From Gammaproteobacteria bacterium (lineage in GTDB: Bacteria > Pseudomonadota > Gammaproteobacteria > Steroidobacterales > SZUA-146), in assembly GCA_003228965.1 (NCBI GenBank), contig QIGP01000247.1, positions 1-21,676 of the forward strand: a DNA stretch of 21,676 bases, written 5' to 3'. The translations under genes were made by a program, and so were the position numbers. Below, one piece after another: positions 1 through 7,784 of the stretch (the stretch's first letter is position 1; each line of letters begins with the position of its first letter). The notes beneath the pieces are model-generated. The model worked only from the letters and a program-made list of their open reading frames with translations, did no database searches and was not told the origin of the DNA.

Positions 1-224
1 AAGGTCGTTAGCACCTTATTAACGGCTACGGGTGTCCACTCTTCTTCTAGAAGGACACTGAATCCTCCAATGTCAAAAGATGGCGGCGGAGGCGGTGGGG
101 GTGGGGGATTTGGGCCACTCGGCTCGATTGGAGTTCGCGAAGAGCCGCCGCCACACGATGCCAACAGAATGAGAGTGGCAATCAGGAGGGGCGAAAATAA
201 TTTTAAATTGAAGGTAGCTGACAT
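1..224 (-). CDS. Proline-rich lipoprotein, C-terminus outside window
   Basis: Reading the minus strand from ATG at 224-222 gives at least 74 residues and runs off the left edge. The N-terminus has a lysine, a hydrophobic stretch (FSPLLIATLILLASC) and a lipobox L-A-S-C with Cys24, so it should be lipidated after signal peptidase II cleavage. After the cysteine come GGGSS and then nine consecutive prolines (residues about 44-52). These act as a rigid spacer lifting the following domain, which begins around SFDIGGFSVLLEEEW. The family cannot be named from the visible part. The nearest Shine-Dalgarno-like stretch is AAGGAA about 16 nt upstream, which is far, so the start rests mainly on the signal peptide. 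The gene is divergent from the c-di-GMP gene. A longer minus-strand reading at 73-297 is an out-of-frame shadow. Confidence 0.72.
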   Translation of the reverse strand, partial: MSATFNLKLFSPLLIATLILLASCGGGSSRTPIEPSGPNPPPPPPPPPSFDIGGFSVLLEEEWTPVAVNKVLTT

Positions 225-304
225 ACAGTTTTAACTCGTTTTCCTTATGCGTAAACACGGACGCCTGACCGAAGAAAGAGTCGGCCATGCTCGTCACGTG
301 GTTT

Positions 305-319
305 TGACTGAATCAGTCA
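305..319. promoter_or_regulatory. Perfect palindrome TGACTGA-A-TCAGTCA, operator-like
   Basis: Seven-base arms around a single central A form a perfect 15-bp palindrome. TTGACT occurs again just downstream at 321-326. The size and symmetry suit a homodimeric repressor such as a TetR-family protein, but no regulator gene is in the window, so the identity is inference. It lies about 80 bp upstream of the lipoprotein start. Arms of the same sequence recur at 7396-7411. Confidence 0.4.
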
Positions 320-432
320 TTTGACTCAAGTTCGAAACAGATCGTTTTAGAGGTATTGATTACAGGGTAGCCCAATCTTTGGCAGAACTGCGCAACACAC
401 CCAAAAGGCTACGCAAGTAATAATGCTCACAC

Positions 433-448
433 CGTGATCAAAATCACA
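433..448. promoter_or_regulatory. CRP/FNR-family-like binding site
   Basis: GTGA at 434-437 and TCAC at 444-447 are separated by six bases (TCAAAA), matching the GTGA-N6-TCAC core of CRP/Vfr/Clp sites. The same bases read as GTGAT-N4-ATCAC, intermediate between CRP and FNR (TTGAT-N4-ATCAA) consensus. It lies just upstream of a promoter-like pair, TTGGCA (458-463) with a 17-bp spacer to GGTAAT (481-486), which points toward the c-di-GMP gene. Confidence 0.4.
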
Positions 449-497
449 CTCCAAGCGTTGGCAAGATTGGCGTACCTATTGGTAATATCCTGAATTA

Positions 498-532
498 TAG
501 GGGAAATTACCTAGGATTTGCACCTAATTACC
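498..532. repeat. TAGG/CCTA dyads with AATTACC direct repeat
   Basis: TAGG (498-501) faces CCTA (510-513) over 8 bp. TAGG (512-515) faces CCTA (523-526) over 7 bp. In addition AATTACC occurs at 505-511 and 526-532, exactly 21 bp apart, which is two helical turns. This looks like tandem binding sites for one protein on one face of the DNA. I cannot name the protein. Confidence 0.35.
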
Positions 533-674
533 CAGCCATATCGGCGAATTGTGACGCAGGTCGACGCGGGCCATGCAGGTTAGTGGCAACATGATTCGGG
601 GCAAGTGAAATTCAAATACACGGGCCCCATAAGGAAATCACTGATAATACAGTTAGTTCGCACCATCTGTTAAG

Positions 675-3440
675 ATGATTTCTGGGGGGGTATTAAGAAC
701 GATCAGTCAAATTGCCGGTCATAGATCGGACGTGCAGGCTTTGGCATCGACTTTTAAAACGTTAGCAAACAAGCTAGCCGAACATGGGGAATACAACAGT
801 ACAATGACCACCGAACCTTTGATAATTGCCGGCATGGATGTCCTGTACACCAAGATTGCCGTTGATTTTCAAAATCTCGCCGAGGATTCCTGGGACGAGA
901 CAGTACTTGCATGTCTTGAGCGATTGCGCGACGCCTCCAAAGTGGATGCCGTATTCCTTGCGCTGTTTGGAAAACAAACAGCCGCCTTCGAAAAGGTTTA
1001 CTCCGCCACATCCAAAGATTCAACGTGTACACCTGACGCACTGGTAGGACAGGTTATCGAGCAGGACTCCTGGCTGTCGCAACGCCTGGGTCATTTACGT
1101 CTTGCTGAAATTCTAAGTACTGAACATCATCCGGACGAGATGGCACTTGAGTGTCAGATGCTCGCCGAAGCCAACATTGGTTCAGTGATTATGATTGGGT
1201 TGAGCGTTCGGCAAGAGCCTTGTGGATTCCTGGCGTTCGCTACCGAAGGAGCGTCGGACGGTTGGGATACGAGTTTCCATTTGCTGTTGAAACTGATGGG
1301 CAGCAGTATCTCCTCGGGCATGGAACGTTTGGCGTCTGAAGCGATGTTACGTAATGAACAGGAACGCACCGAGCTTGCTTTGTTCAGTGCCAACGACGGA
1401 ATCTGGGACTTCGACGTAGCTACCAATCGTGTGTATTTTTCACCGCGTTGGAAACGCATGCTGGGTTACGAAGAAGACGAATTCGAAGATTCGATGCCTG
1501 ACTGGACCAGTCTGGTTCACCCTGACGATTTGGCGCGAGTGCAATCATCTCTTCGTGACCACCTCGATGGCCGCACAGAACTTTTTGAAAGTGTACATCG
1601 CATGCGTCACCGCACCGGTGAATGGCGCTGGCTCTTGAGTCGTGCCAAAGCCAAGCCCGACCACAACGGCCGTTTGCGTCGACTGGTGGGGGTTGAGCTG
1701 GATATCACGGAACGCAAGCTTTACGAAGAAGCGTTGTTCCGTGAAAAAGAAAGCGCCCAAATTACGCTGCAATCTATTGGTGACGGTGTGATTACTACCG
1801 ACGCCGATTGCATTGTCGAATACCTCAATCCGGTGGCGGAAGAGCTTACCGGTTGGAAACTTGAAGACGCGTCCGGGCGACCGGTCGACGATATCTTCCG
1901 CAGTTTTCACGAAGAAACTTGCGAGCCGCTTGAAAATCCTCTGTCGGTATCCATTCGCCGCAAACGCTCGATCAAATCAATTCGTCCGACACTTTTGATC
2001 CGACGCGACGGCAACGAACTTTATATTGAAAGTAACGCTGCCCCTATTCGAGATGGCCGAGGTCATTTTTCGGGTGGCGTATTGGTGTTCCACGACGTGA
2101 GCGAATCTCGCGAGCTTAATCGTCGCCTGAGTTATCACGCAAGCCACGACATTCTTACAGGTCTTGTAAATCGTCGGGAATTTGAGAGCCGTCTTGAACG
2201 TTCGCTTAGAAGCGCCAAAGCTGGAGAGACCGAGTACGCTCTTTGCTACTTTGACCTCGATCAGTTCAAGATGGTTAACGACTCGTGCGGCCACACGGCT
2301 GGCGACACGCTGTTGGGTCAGTTGGGCTCTTTGCTCAAATCAAAAATTCGCTGGCGCGATACGTTGGCGAGATTAGGTGGCGACGAATTCGGCTTGCTAC
2401 TCGAAAGTTGCTCTCTTGAAGAGGCACTGCAAACTGCCGAAGAGCTGCGAGCAGCGATTGAAGAATTCAAGTTTACCTGGGACGAACGAACCTTCCGTCT
2501 TGGTGTGAGTATTGGTGTGGTTCCGATCACCAACGACAACGACGACATCACCAGTATCCTGAGCGCAGCGGATAGCGCGTGTGCATCGGCCAAAGAGGCC
2601 GGACGCAACCGCATTCACTGCTTCCAGGAAAACGATATCGAACTTATGCGCCGACGCCGGGAAATGCAGTGGGCGGCGCGTATTAACAACGCGCTCGAAG
2701 AAGATCGCTTTGAGTTGTACCGCCAACTTATTCGTCCATTGAACTCGACCGAGCAAGGATTGCACTACGAAATACTGCTGCGCATGCGTGACGAAAATGG
2801 CGCTATTGTTACACCTGACGTCTTTATTTCTGCCGCTGAACGATACAGTATTACTCCAAAGATAGACCGTTGGGTTATCGAGAACACGTTGCGCTGGCTT
2901 ATTTCCGAGGCAGACGAACGCAAACGCTTGACCATGTGTTCAATTAATCTCTCGGGCCAATCGCTCGGTGACGACAAGTTCTTACCTTTTGTGATTGACC
3001 AGTTCCGTAGCAGTGGTCTTGACCCGAGCAAAATTTGTTTTGAAATTACTGAAACAGCGGCTATCGCAAGCTACTCTCAGGCCAGTCGTTTTATCAATTC
3101 GCTTAAAGAGTTGGGCTGTCAGTTTGCGCTTGACGACTTCGGCACCGGCATGTCTTCGTTTGGCTACTTGAAACACTTCCCGGTCGACTACCTGAAAATC
3201 GATGGAAGCTTTGTAAAAGAAATTCTGCACGATCCCATCGACCGTGAAATGGTGCGCTCAATTAACGAAATCGGCCATTTGACGGGCAAGAAAACCATCG
3301 CGGAGTTTGCCGAGAACGACGAGATCATCGCCATGCTCAAAGGCATGGGTGTTGACTACGCTCAAGGCTACGGTGTGTCTGTGCCCAAACGCGTCAAAGA
3401 AGGTTTTACCGAACAGGAAGATATTTTTATGCGGCCTTAG
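675..3440 (+). CDS. GAF-PAS-PAS-GGDEF-EAL cyclic-di-GMP protein
   Basis: This 921-residue cytoplasmic sensor/effector has no membrane segment or signal peptide. Order: a GAF-like region (about 70-220), PAS/PAC 1 (about 229-347, PAC end ELDITERK), PAS 2 (about 358-480), GGDEF (about 484-648) and EAL (about 670-910). The cyclase motif GGDEF is intact at 568-572, with an RxxD inhibitory site (R559-D562) five residues before it. The phosphodiesterase side keeps the signature E-x-L-x-R as EILLR (E699), N758, E790 in EITET, D820/D821 in DDFGTG, K841 in KIDG, and E877. Both activities could therefore work: making c-di-GMP from GTP and hydrolysing it to pGpG. The signal for the GAF/PAS part is unknown. 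The ATG at 675 has no Shine-Dalgarno; ATG at 804 or 834 would also keep every domain. Family assignment is firm; the start and net activity are not. Confidence 0.93.
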   Translation: MISGGVLRTISQIAGHRSDVQALASTFKTLANKLAEHGEYNSTMTTEPLIIAGMDVLYTKIAVDFQNLAEDSWDETVLACLERLRDASKVDAVFLALFGKQTAAFEKVYSATSKDSTCTPDALVGQVIEQDSWLSQRLGHLRLAEILSTEHHPDEMALECQMLAEANIGSVIMIGLSVRQEPCGFLAFATEGASDGWDTSFHLLLKLMGSSISSGMERLASEAMLRNEQERTELALFSANDGIWDFDVATNRVYFSPRWKRMLGYEEDEFEDSMPDWTSLVHPDDLARVQSSLRDHLDGRTELFESVHRMRHRTGEWRWLLSRAKAKPDHNGRLRRLVGVELDITERKLYEEALFREKESAQITLQSIGDGVITTDADCIVEYLNPVAEELTGWKLEDASGRPVDDIFRSFHEETCEPLENPLSVSIRRKRSIKSIRPTLLIRRDGNELYIESNAAPIRDGRGHFSGGVLVFHDVSESRELNRRLSYHASHDILTGLVNRREFESRLERSLRSAKAGETEYALCYFDLDQFKMVNDSCGHTAGDTLLGQLGSLLKSKIRWRDTLARLGGDEFGLLLESCSLEEALQTAEELRAAIEEFKFTWDERTFRLGVSIGVVPITNDNDDITSILSAADSACASAKEAGRNRIHCFQENDIELMRRRREMQWAARINNALEEDRFELYRQLIRPLNSTEQGLHYEILLRMRDENGAIVTPDVFISAAERYSITPKIDRWVIENTLRWLISEADERKRLTMCSINLSGQSLGDDKFLPFVIDQFRSSGLDPSKICFEITETAAIASYSQASRFINSLKELGCQFALDDFGTGMSSFGYLKHFPVDYLKIDGSFVKEILHDPIDREMVRSINEIGHLTGKKTIAEFAENDEIIAMLKGMGVDYAQGYGVSVPKRVKEGFTEQEDIFMRP

Positions 3441-3468
3441 TTGAGAGTCGCAAGCTGTCCGAACACGC

Positions 3469-3609
3469 CGTCATTGCGAGCACTAAAGAGCTACGTCATT
3501 GCGAGCCCGAAGGGCGCGGCAATCTCTTAACGCTACGTCGGCGTAACTAATTGAGTTCGCGACAACCTGACGGAGATTGCCACACCCGCTACGCGGTTTC
3601 GCAATGACG
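3469..3609. repeat. CGTCATTGCGAG-type palindromic repeat (MITE-like)
   Basis: CGTCATTGCGAG occurs at 3469-3480 and again at 3494-3505. The second copy starts a long imperfect inverted repeat. CGTCATTGCGA (3494-3504) pairs with TCGCAATGACG (3599-3609), and GGCAATCTC (3518-3526) pairs with GAGATTGCC (3573-3581). The wording matches a dispersed non-coding repeat known from many bacterial genomes (CGTCATTGCGAGG...GGCAATCTC). It lies between two converging genes, 28 bp after one stop and 39 bp before the other, so its transcript hairpin could terminate or protect both messages. That role is inference. Confidence 0.75.
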
Positions 3610-3648
3610 GAGTTACGATGTGCAAAGCGTTGAGTAAGTTCTCTACAA

Positions 3649-6093
3649 TTAGCCAGTCTGCGCCATCGTTTCTTCCTGTCTGTGAGAAGCAATACCGTCT
3701 TGTGGAAACTGATCGACATTGATAGTGGCGTTAATAAGTTCGTGAGCTTCGCGCACGCTTTGCTCTTCAAGTTCGGTAATGACACCTTCGGCCAACGCGA
3801 TCTTTAGCACTTCGTCAAAGTTATACGGGCGCACACGTTGGTGGATGGCACCGTAAATTTTGCGTTCGATAGGTTCGGCTGCAATCACTTTGGTCAACGC
3901 AACTTCAAGCAAACCTTGCGGATCATTGACGTCTTGATTCAGGTACATTCCGGCGGTCAAACGATCGCGGGTAGCTGAGGGGCTTAGCAGTATTTTCGAT
4001 ACCCGGTGGCCAATACCGTCGGAAGGGCGTCGGTAAGTACGGCCCAGTGGCAATACGAGGCGACGCAGAATTTTACCGACTATAGGAATCGGGAAGTTGT
4101 GCAATACGCCTTCCAGCGCGTCTTGCATGTGATAGAGAGAATCGCGCATGGCCCAGTTAACCAATGGCATATCGGCGGAAGGGCGGCCGTCTTCGTCAAA
4201 TTTCTTGAGCACCGCGGATGCCATATACAAATGGCTTAGTACGTCACCCAGTCGACCTGACAGTTTTTCTTTGCGTTTCATTTTGCCACCAAGTATTAAC
4301 ATGGTGACGTCGGCGACAAAGGCGTACGCCGAACTCATTCGCGACAGCTGGCGATAGTAGTGACTTGTTATGCCGGCTTTTGGCGTACGCACAAACAGGG
4401 AGCCTGTTATGCCCATGACGAAAGCGCGCACTGCATTGCTCACGGTAAAGCCCACGTGACCGAAAAACGCTTTGTCGAAATTGATGAGTCCACGATGTAA
4501 ATCTTCATCGGCCACGGCGCGCATTTCATCAAGAATGTAAGGATGACATCGAATCGCACCCTGACCGAAGATGATCATGGTACGGGTAAGAATGTTAGCC
4601 CCTTCCACGGTAATGCCAACGGGCACGGCTCGGTAGACACTTCCGAGGTAATTACTTGGCCCCATACAGATGCCTTTGCCCCCGTGAATGTCCATGGCGT
4701 CGTTGATGACCTGTCGCATGCCTTCGGTATTGTGGTATTTTAAAATGGCTGAGAGCACTGAAGGTTTCTCACCAAGATCCAGCGCCACCGCGGTGAATAT
4801 GCGCGACGCGTCCATTCGATAAGTGATACCGCCAATACGGGCAAGCGCTTCTTCAACCCCTTCGAATTTGCCAATCGGCAGTTTGAACTGTCGCCGAATT
4901 CGCGCGTAGGCGCCGGTTAAGCGAGCCGTTGCTTTACCAGCGGCGGTACCCAAAGCGGGCAAGGAAATAGCGCGTCCGACTGACAGGCAGTCGGTGAGCA
5001 TTAGCCAACCGTCGCCAATGCGTTCTTCACCACCTATGACCCAGGCCATAGGCACAAACACGTCCTCTCCGGTGTTCGGTCCATTTTGAAAAGCGACACC
5101 GACCTTGTGTCTGTCACCAATGGTAACGCCGGCCGTGTTCGTTGGGATCAGCGCGCAGGTGATGCCAAGATCTTCATCACCGCCAAGCAAACCGTCCGGG
5201 TCTTCGGCTTTAAAGGCAAGGCCAAGCACTGTGCATACAGGGCCAAGCGTGATGTAGCGCTTTTTCCAGTTACAGCGAAAACCCAGAACTTTTTGGCCGT
5301 TGTATTCGCCTTCACACACAACGCCTGTGTCGGGTATGCCGCCGGCATCCGATCCTGCGTGCGGCCCGGTTAGACCAAAGGCGGGAATTTCCTGGCCTTT
5401 CGCCAAACGAGGAAGATAATGGTTTTGCTGCTCCTTCGTTCCGTAGTGCAGCAGCAACTCGCCGGGACCCAAAGAGTTCGGCACCATGACGGTGACCGCA
5501 GCGGGACCGCAACGTGTGGAAATTTTCATGACAATTTCGGTTTGAGCGCGTGCGGAAAATTCAAGGCCACCGTATTCTTTTGGAATAATCATGCCAAGGA
5601 AGCCCTGTTCCTTTATGAAAGCCCAAACGTCGGCGGGCAGATCGTTCGCCTGGCTGATTTCCCAGTCGTTGAGCATCGAGCACAGTTCTTCAACCGGCCC
5701 GTCCAAAAAGGCCTGTTCTTCTGGTGAAAGCGTTGCCGCCGGGTAGGCGAGCATTTTGTTCCAGTCTGGTCGACCACTAAAAAGGTCTTTTTCCCACCAA
5801 ACAGTACCCGCGTCTATAGCGGTTTTTTCGGTTTCAGACATCGCAGGTAATACGGAGCGGTACCATTTGTAAATGCGGTTGCCGAACAGCTGTCGTCGAA
5901 GGCCTGTGTGGGCAAACGGAATGACGACCGCAGCGAGAATGAGCCACGACAACAAGGTGAAGTCGCCACTGGTTAGTTGCTTCAAAAGCAAAAGTCCGGC
6001 CGCCGCAACGGCCCAGACTTTGATCGCCTGATTGGTATACGCAAGAGCCAGAAACAAAAATACAGCAATGATGCTAAAAGTCAGTATAGACAC
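3649..6093 (-). CDS. fadE: Long-form acyl-CoA dehydrogenase FadE
   Basis: FAD enzyme of the first beta-oxidation step, turning acyl-CoA into trans-2-enoyl-CoA. From GTG at 6093 the product has 814 residues, the same length as E. coli FadE as I remember it. This start has GAGGA six bases upstream and places a hydrophobic N-terminus (about residues 3-65, two or three membrane segments) at the very start. A longer reading to 6228 adds 45 basic residues with no ribosome site. Very FadE-like blocks follow: AIDAGTVWWEKDLF, EEQAFLDGPVEE, IIPKEYGGLEFSA, VPNSLGPGELLLHYGT, GSDAGGIPDTG, RYITLGPV, MDIHGGKGICMGPSNYLG, ITVEGANILTR and GQGAIRCHPYI, then the C-terminal DUF1974-type extension. It is on the same strand as nadC but 196 bp away, with its own promoter-like sequence. 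It converges on the c-di-GMP gene across a palindromic repeat. Confidence 0.96.
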   Translation of the reverse strand: MSILTFSIIAVFLFLALAYTNQAIKVWAVAAAGLLLLKQLTSGDFTLLSWLILAAVVIPFAHTGLRRQLFGNRIYKWYRSVLPAMSETEKTAIDAGTVWWEKDLFSGRPDWNKMLAYPAATLSPEEQAFLDGPVEELCSMLNDWEISQANDLPADVWAFIKEQGFLGMIIPKEYGGLEFSARAQTEIVMKISTRCGPAAVTVMVPNSLGPGELLLHYGTKEQQNHYLPRLAKGQEIPAFGLTGPHAGSDAGGIPDTGVVCEGEYNGQKVLGFRCNWKKRYITLGPVCTVLGLAFKAEDPDGLLGGDEDLGITCALIPTNTAGVTIGDRHKVGVAFQNGPNTGEDVFVPMAWVIGGEERIGDGWLMLTDCLSVGRAISLPALGTAAGKATARLTGAYARIRRQFKLPIGKFEGVEEALARIGGITYRMDASRIFTAVALDLGEKPSVLSAILKYHNTEGMRQVINDAMDIHGGKGICMGPSNYLGSVYRAVPVGITVEGANILTRTMIIFGQGAIRCHPYILDEMRAVADEDLHRGLINFDKAFFGHVGFTVSNAVRAFVMGITGSLFVRTPKAGITSHYYRQLSRMSSAYAFVADVTMLILGGKMKRKEKLSGRLGDVLSHLYMASAVLKKFDEDGRPSADMPLVNWAMRDSLYHMQDALEGVLHNFPIPIVGKILRRLVLPLGRTYRRPSDGIGHRVSKILLSPSATRDRLTAGMYLNQDVNDPQGLLEVALTKVIAAEPIERKIYGAIHQRVRPYNFDEVLKIALAEGVITELEEQSVREAHELINATINVDQFPQDGIASHRQEETMAQTG

Positions 6094-6199
6094 AGGCGGT
6101 CCTCGTTTAATATGAGGCGGTATCCACTGGCGCAGTCGACGCCACAAAGAATGGGTGACGCGCACAAAGCCTGGCGCCAGATACCGCGAAACAGCGGCC

Positions 6200-6228
6200 A
6201 TTCTACTATGAACGCTGCAAAGCAACAA
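6200..6228 (-). promoter_or_regulatory. Candidate sigma70-type promoter for fadE
   Basis: On the minus strand TTGTTG (6228-6223) and TAGAAT (6205-6200) are separated by exactly 17 bp. TAGAAT matches the -10 consensus at five of six positions; the -35 is weak. Transcription would start near 6193, giving a leader of about 100 nt before the GTG at 6093. That would exclude the upstream ATG readings at 6201 and 6228 as starts. Confidence 0.35.
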
Positions 6229-6289
6229 ATTTAAGGTGAAATGTCAGAGTTGACAGGCGAGTGATAGGGACAGGTTTAACGTATTGTTT

Positions 6290-7138
6290 TTATTGTTTAA
6301 ATCGCATTGAAAGGTCGAGGGCCTGGACATGCTTGGTCAATGCCCCTACCGATACGTAGTCGACGCCTGTTTTCGCTATCATTCTTAACCGATCGATTTC
6401 CACGTTTCCGGAAACTTCGAGCTTGGGCCGCTCCAGTCCAAGAAACTCGGCCAGAGCGACGGCCTTCTTCATTTGTTGAATGGAAAAGTTATCGAGCATG
6501 ATGACGTCTGGTCGCGCTTCGAGCGCAATTGCGAACTGATCGAGATTTTCTACTTCAATTTCAAGTAACAGGTCAGGCGACAGTTCACGCGCTTTTTGAA
6601 TGGCTTCACCAATTCCGCCACAGGCCATGATGTGGTTTTCCTTAATAAGAATCGCGTCATAAAGGCCCATTCGGTGATTGCGTCCACCAGCTGTCTTGAC
6701 GGCGTACTTTTGCGCCATGCGTAGTCCCGGAAGGGTCTTGCGAGTATCGAGAACTGCGCATTCGGTGTCCCGAAGTTCATGCGCATAGCGTGCTGTTATG
6801 CTCGCCGTTCCGGACAGGGTTTGTAAGAAATTGAGGGCGGTGCGTTCGCCAGTGAGAATTGGCCGGGCTGGGCCCTTAATGCGACAAAGCAGGCTGTCAG
6901 CCAAAATGGCGCTGCCTTCATCGACGGTCCATTCCACCGAGATTTGATTGTCAAGTTGAGCGAACACCTGGTCGAACCACGGGCGGCCGCACACTATGCC
7001 TGGTTCGCGCGAAATCACGCGGGCCAGAACCACAGAATCTGCGGGCACAAGACTGGCTGTTGCGTCGCCGGTTTGCACATCTTCTTCCAATGCGAGCGCT
7101 ACAGTGGCTGCGACGCCGTCTTTCCAGTCGATGGTCAT
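6290..7138 (-). CDS. nadC: Quinolinate phosphoribosyltransferase (carboxylating)
   Basis: 282-residue enzyme of de novo NAD synthesis. It converts quinolinate and PRPP to nicotinate mononucleotide, CO2 and pyrophosphate. Type II PRTase signatures are present: GERTALNFLQTLSG (about 97-110), LDTRKTLPGLR (130-140), QKYAVKTAGGRNHRMGLYD (143-161, with the basic K144, H155 and R156) and IKENHI (165-170). Further on are EIEVENLDQ and VIMLDNFS on the barrel strands, and the C-terminal LEVSGNV and GVDYVSVGALT. I chose ATG at 7138 because AGGGG lies six bases upstream and the family starts about here; an in-frame reading to 7231 only adds a non-conserved tail. No other NAD gene is adjacent. A -10-like TATACT is at 7170-7165. 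Confidence 0.97.
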   Translation of the reverse strand: MTIDWKDGVAATVALALEEDVQTGDATASLVPADSVVLARVISREPGIVCGRPWFDQVFAQLDNQISVEWTVDEGSAILADSLLCRIKGPARPILTGERTALNFLQTLSGTASITARYAHELRDTECAVLDTRKTLPGLRMAQKYAVKTAGGRNHRMGLYDAILIKENHIMACGGIGEAIQKARELSPDLLLEIEVENLDQFAIALEARPDVIMLDNFSIQQMKKAVALAEFLGLERPKLEVSGNVEIDRLRMIAKTGVDYVSVGALTKHVQALDLSMRFKQ

Positions 7139-7164
7139 GATGTTCCCCTCACAAACGAGTGCGT

Positions 7165-7170
7165 AGTATA
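7165..7170 (-). promoter_or_regulatory. -10-like TATACT upstream of nadC
   Basis: On the minus strand TATACT lies 26 bp before the nadC ATG. No good -35 hexamer lies at 16-18 bp, so this is only a candidate. Confidence 0.25.
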
Positions 7171-7315
7171 CGGATTTGTAGCTGCACAGGGTATTGCGAA
7201 TTGAGCCTGAGCGGCGCCGGTTGAGGCTCACGAAGCCGCTAGGCGAACGAGTTCAGATCTTTGTCGCACGGAGGGGGAAGAGCGTCGGATTATGGAGGGT
7301 GTGTAAAAACACTAA

Positions 7316-7387
7316 TTCGCAATGACGAAGAGTTAATGGTACACGGTCGCTATGGTGACTCCGCGACGGAGATCTTGCTACACTTCG
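7316..7387. repeat. Degenerate remnants of the CGTCATTGCGAG-type repeat
   Basis: TTCGCAATGACG at 7316-7327 is identical to bases 3598-3609 of the element at 3469-3609 and is likewise followed within a few bases by AGTTA. GACGGAGAT (7365-7373) followed by TTGCTACAC resembles GACGGAGATTGCCACAC near 3570-3586. The pieces are in an order consistent with the tail of one unit followed by the head of another. A short hairpin, CTCCG-CGA-CGGAG, sits at 7359-7371. Confidence 0.45.
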
Positions 7388-7395
7388 TATGTTGT

Positions 7396-7411
7396 GACTG
7401 AGTGGTCAGTC
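7396..7411. promoter_or_regulatory. Inverted repeat GACTGA-GTGG-TCAGTC
   Basis: Perfect six-base arms are separated by four bases, about 108 bp upstream of the DUF1289 gene. The arms match those of the palindrome at 305-319, but the spacing is 4 instead of 1 between the six-base arms (3 with the outer T/A ignored). It could be an operator, a small RNA hairpin, or a chance similarity. Confidence 0.25.
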
Positions 7412-7519
7412 GCCAAAGGACCTGCCCAAGCGCGTAAGTGGCTCGTTTATTGGCGAGCGTATCGAACCAACCACCATTGAGATTGTCCATCCACTAGTAT
7501 TCACAAGGACCGGTAAATT

Positions 7520-7711
7520 TTGACTATTTCCAATGTAGAATCGCCGTGTATCGGCGTTTGTCAACTGGACGAAGACAATCTGTGTGTTGGCTGTTTGCGC
7601 ACGTTGTCCGAAATATCGCTGTGGTCGAGACTCTCGAGGCTTCAAAAAGCGGCCATTATGCTCGAAATCAAAAACCGCGAAGAAAAGCTGAATCAGGTGG
7701 GCAACGGTTGA
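7520..7711 (+). CDS. DUF1289-family small cysteine-rich protein
   Basis: 63-residue protein starting at TTG (7520), with AAGGA ten bases upstream. It shows the DUF1289 pattern SPCIGVCQLDEDNLCVGCLR followed by TLSEISLW. Its four cysteines (C-x3-C, then C-x2-C) could hold a metal or an Fe-S cluster, but the biochemical role of the family is not established as far as I know. The C-terminal half (SRLSRLQKAAIMLEIKNREEKL) looks like a charged helix. It is the first gene of a plus-strand run with the BON lipoprotein (73 bp downstream) and grxD. Its start is non-ATG, but upstream in-frame alternatives lack family similarity. Confidence 0.88.
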   Translation: MTISNVESPCIGVCQLDEDNLCVGCLRTLSEISLWSRLSRLQKAAIMLEIKNREEKLNQVGNG

Positions 7712-7784
7712 ATTGACCGTGACCAGGCAGCATTAACGCCCAATTAAGTTGAATCTGGATGATCTATCGCGAGAGGAATTTGTT

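Larger units (their letters stand above)
225..674. other. 450-bp divergent intergenic region
   Basis: No convincing gene lies here. The spacer separates the minus-strand lipoprotein from the plus-strand c-di-GMP gene. It contains the palindrome at 305-319, a CRP/FNR-like site at 433-448, a possible promoter at 458-488 and a TAGG/CCTA plus AATTACC repeat block at 498-532. A lone -10-like GATAAT sits at 643-648, about 27 bp before the ATG at 675, with no recognisable -35. It is A+T-rich relative to the flanking genes and looks regulatory. Confidence 0.6.

Noticed and set aside
73..297. 74-codon minus-strand ORF at the left end
   Set aside because: It overlaps the real lipoprotein in another frame. 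That alternative frame has a signal peptide and lipobox and runs off the edge; this one has neither.
6094..6228. Upstream extension of fadE by up to 45 codons
   Set aside because: It has no ribosome site, would put 45 basic residues before the membrane segment, and the GTG at 6093 gives the E. coli-like 814 residues.
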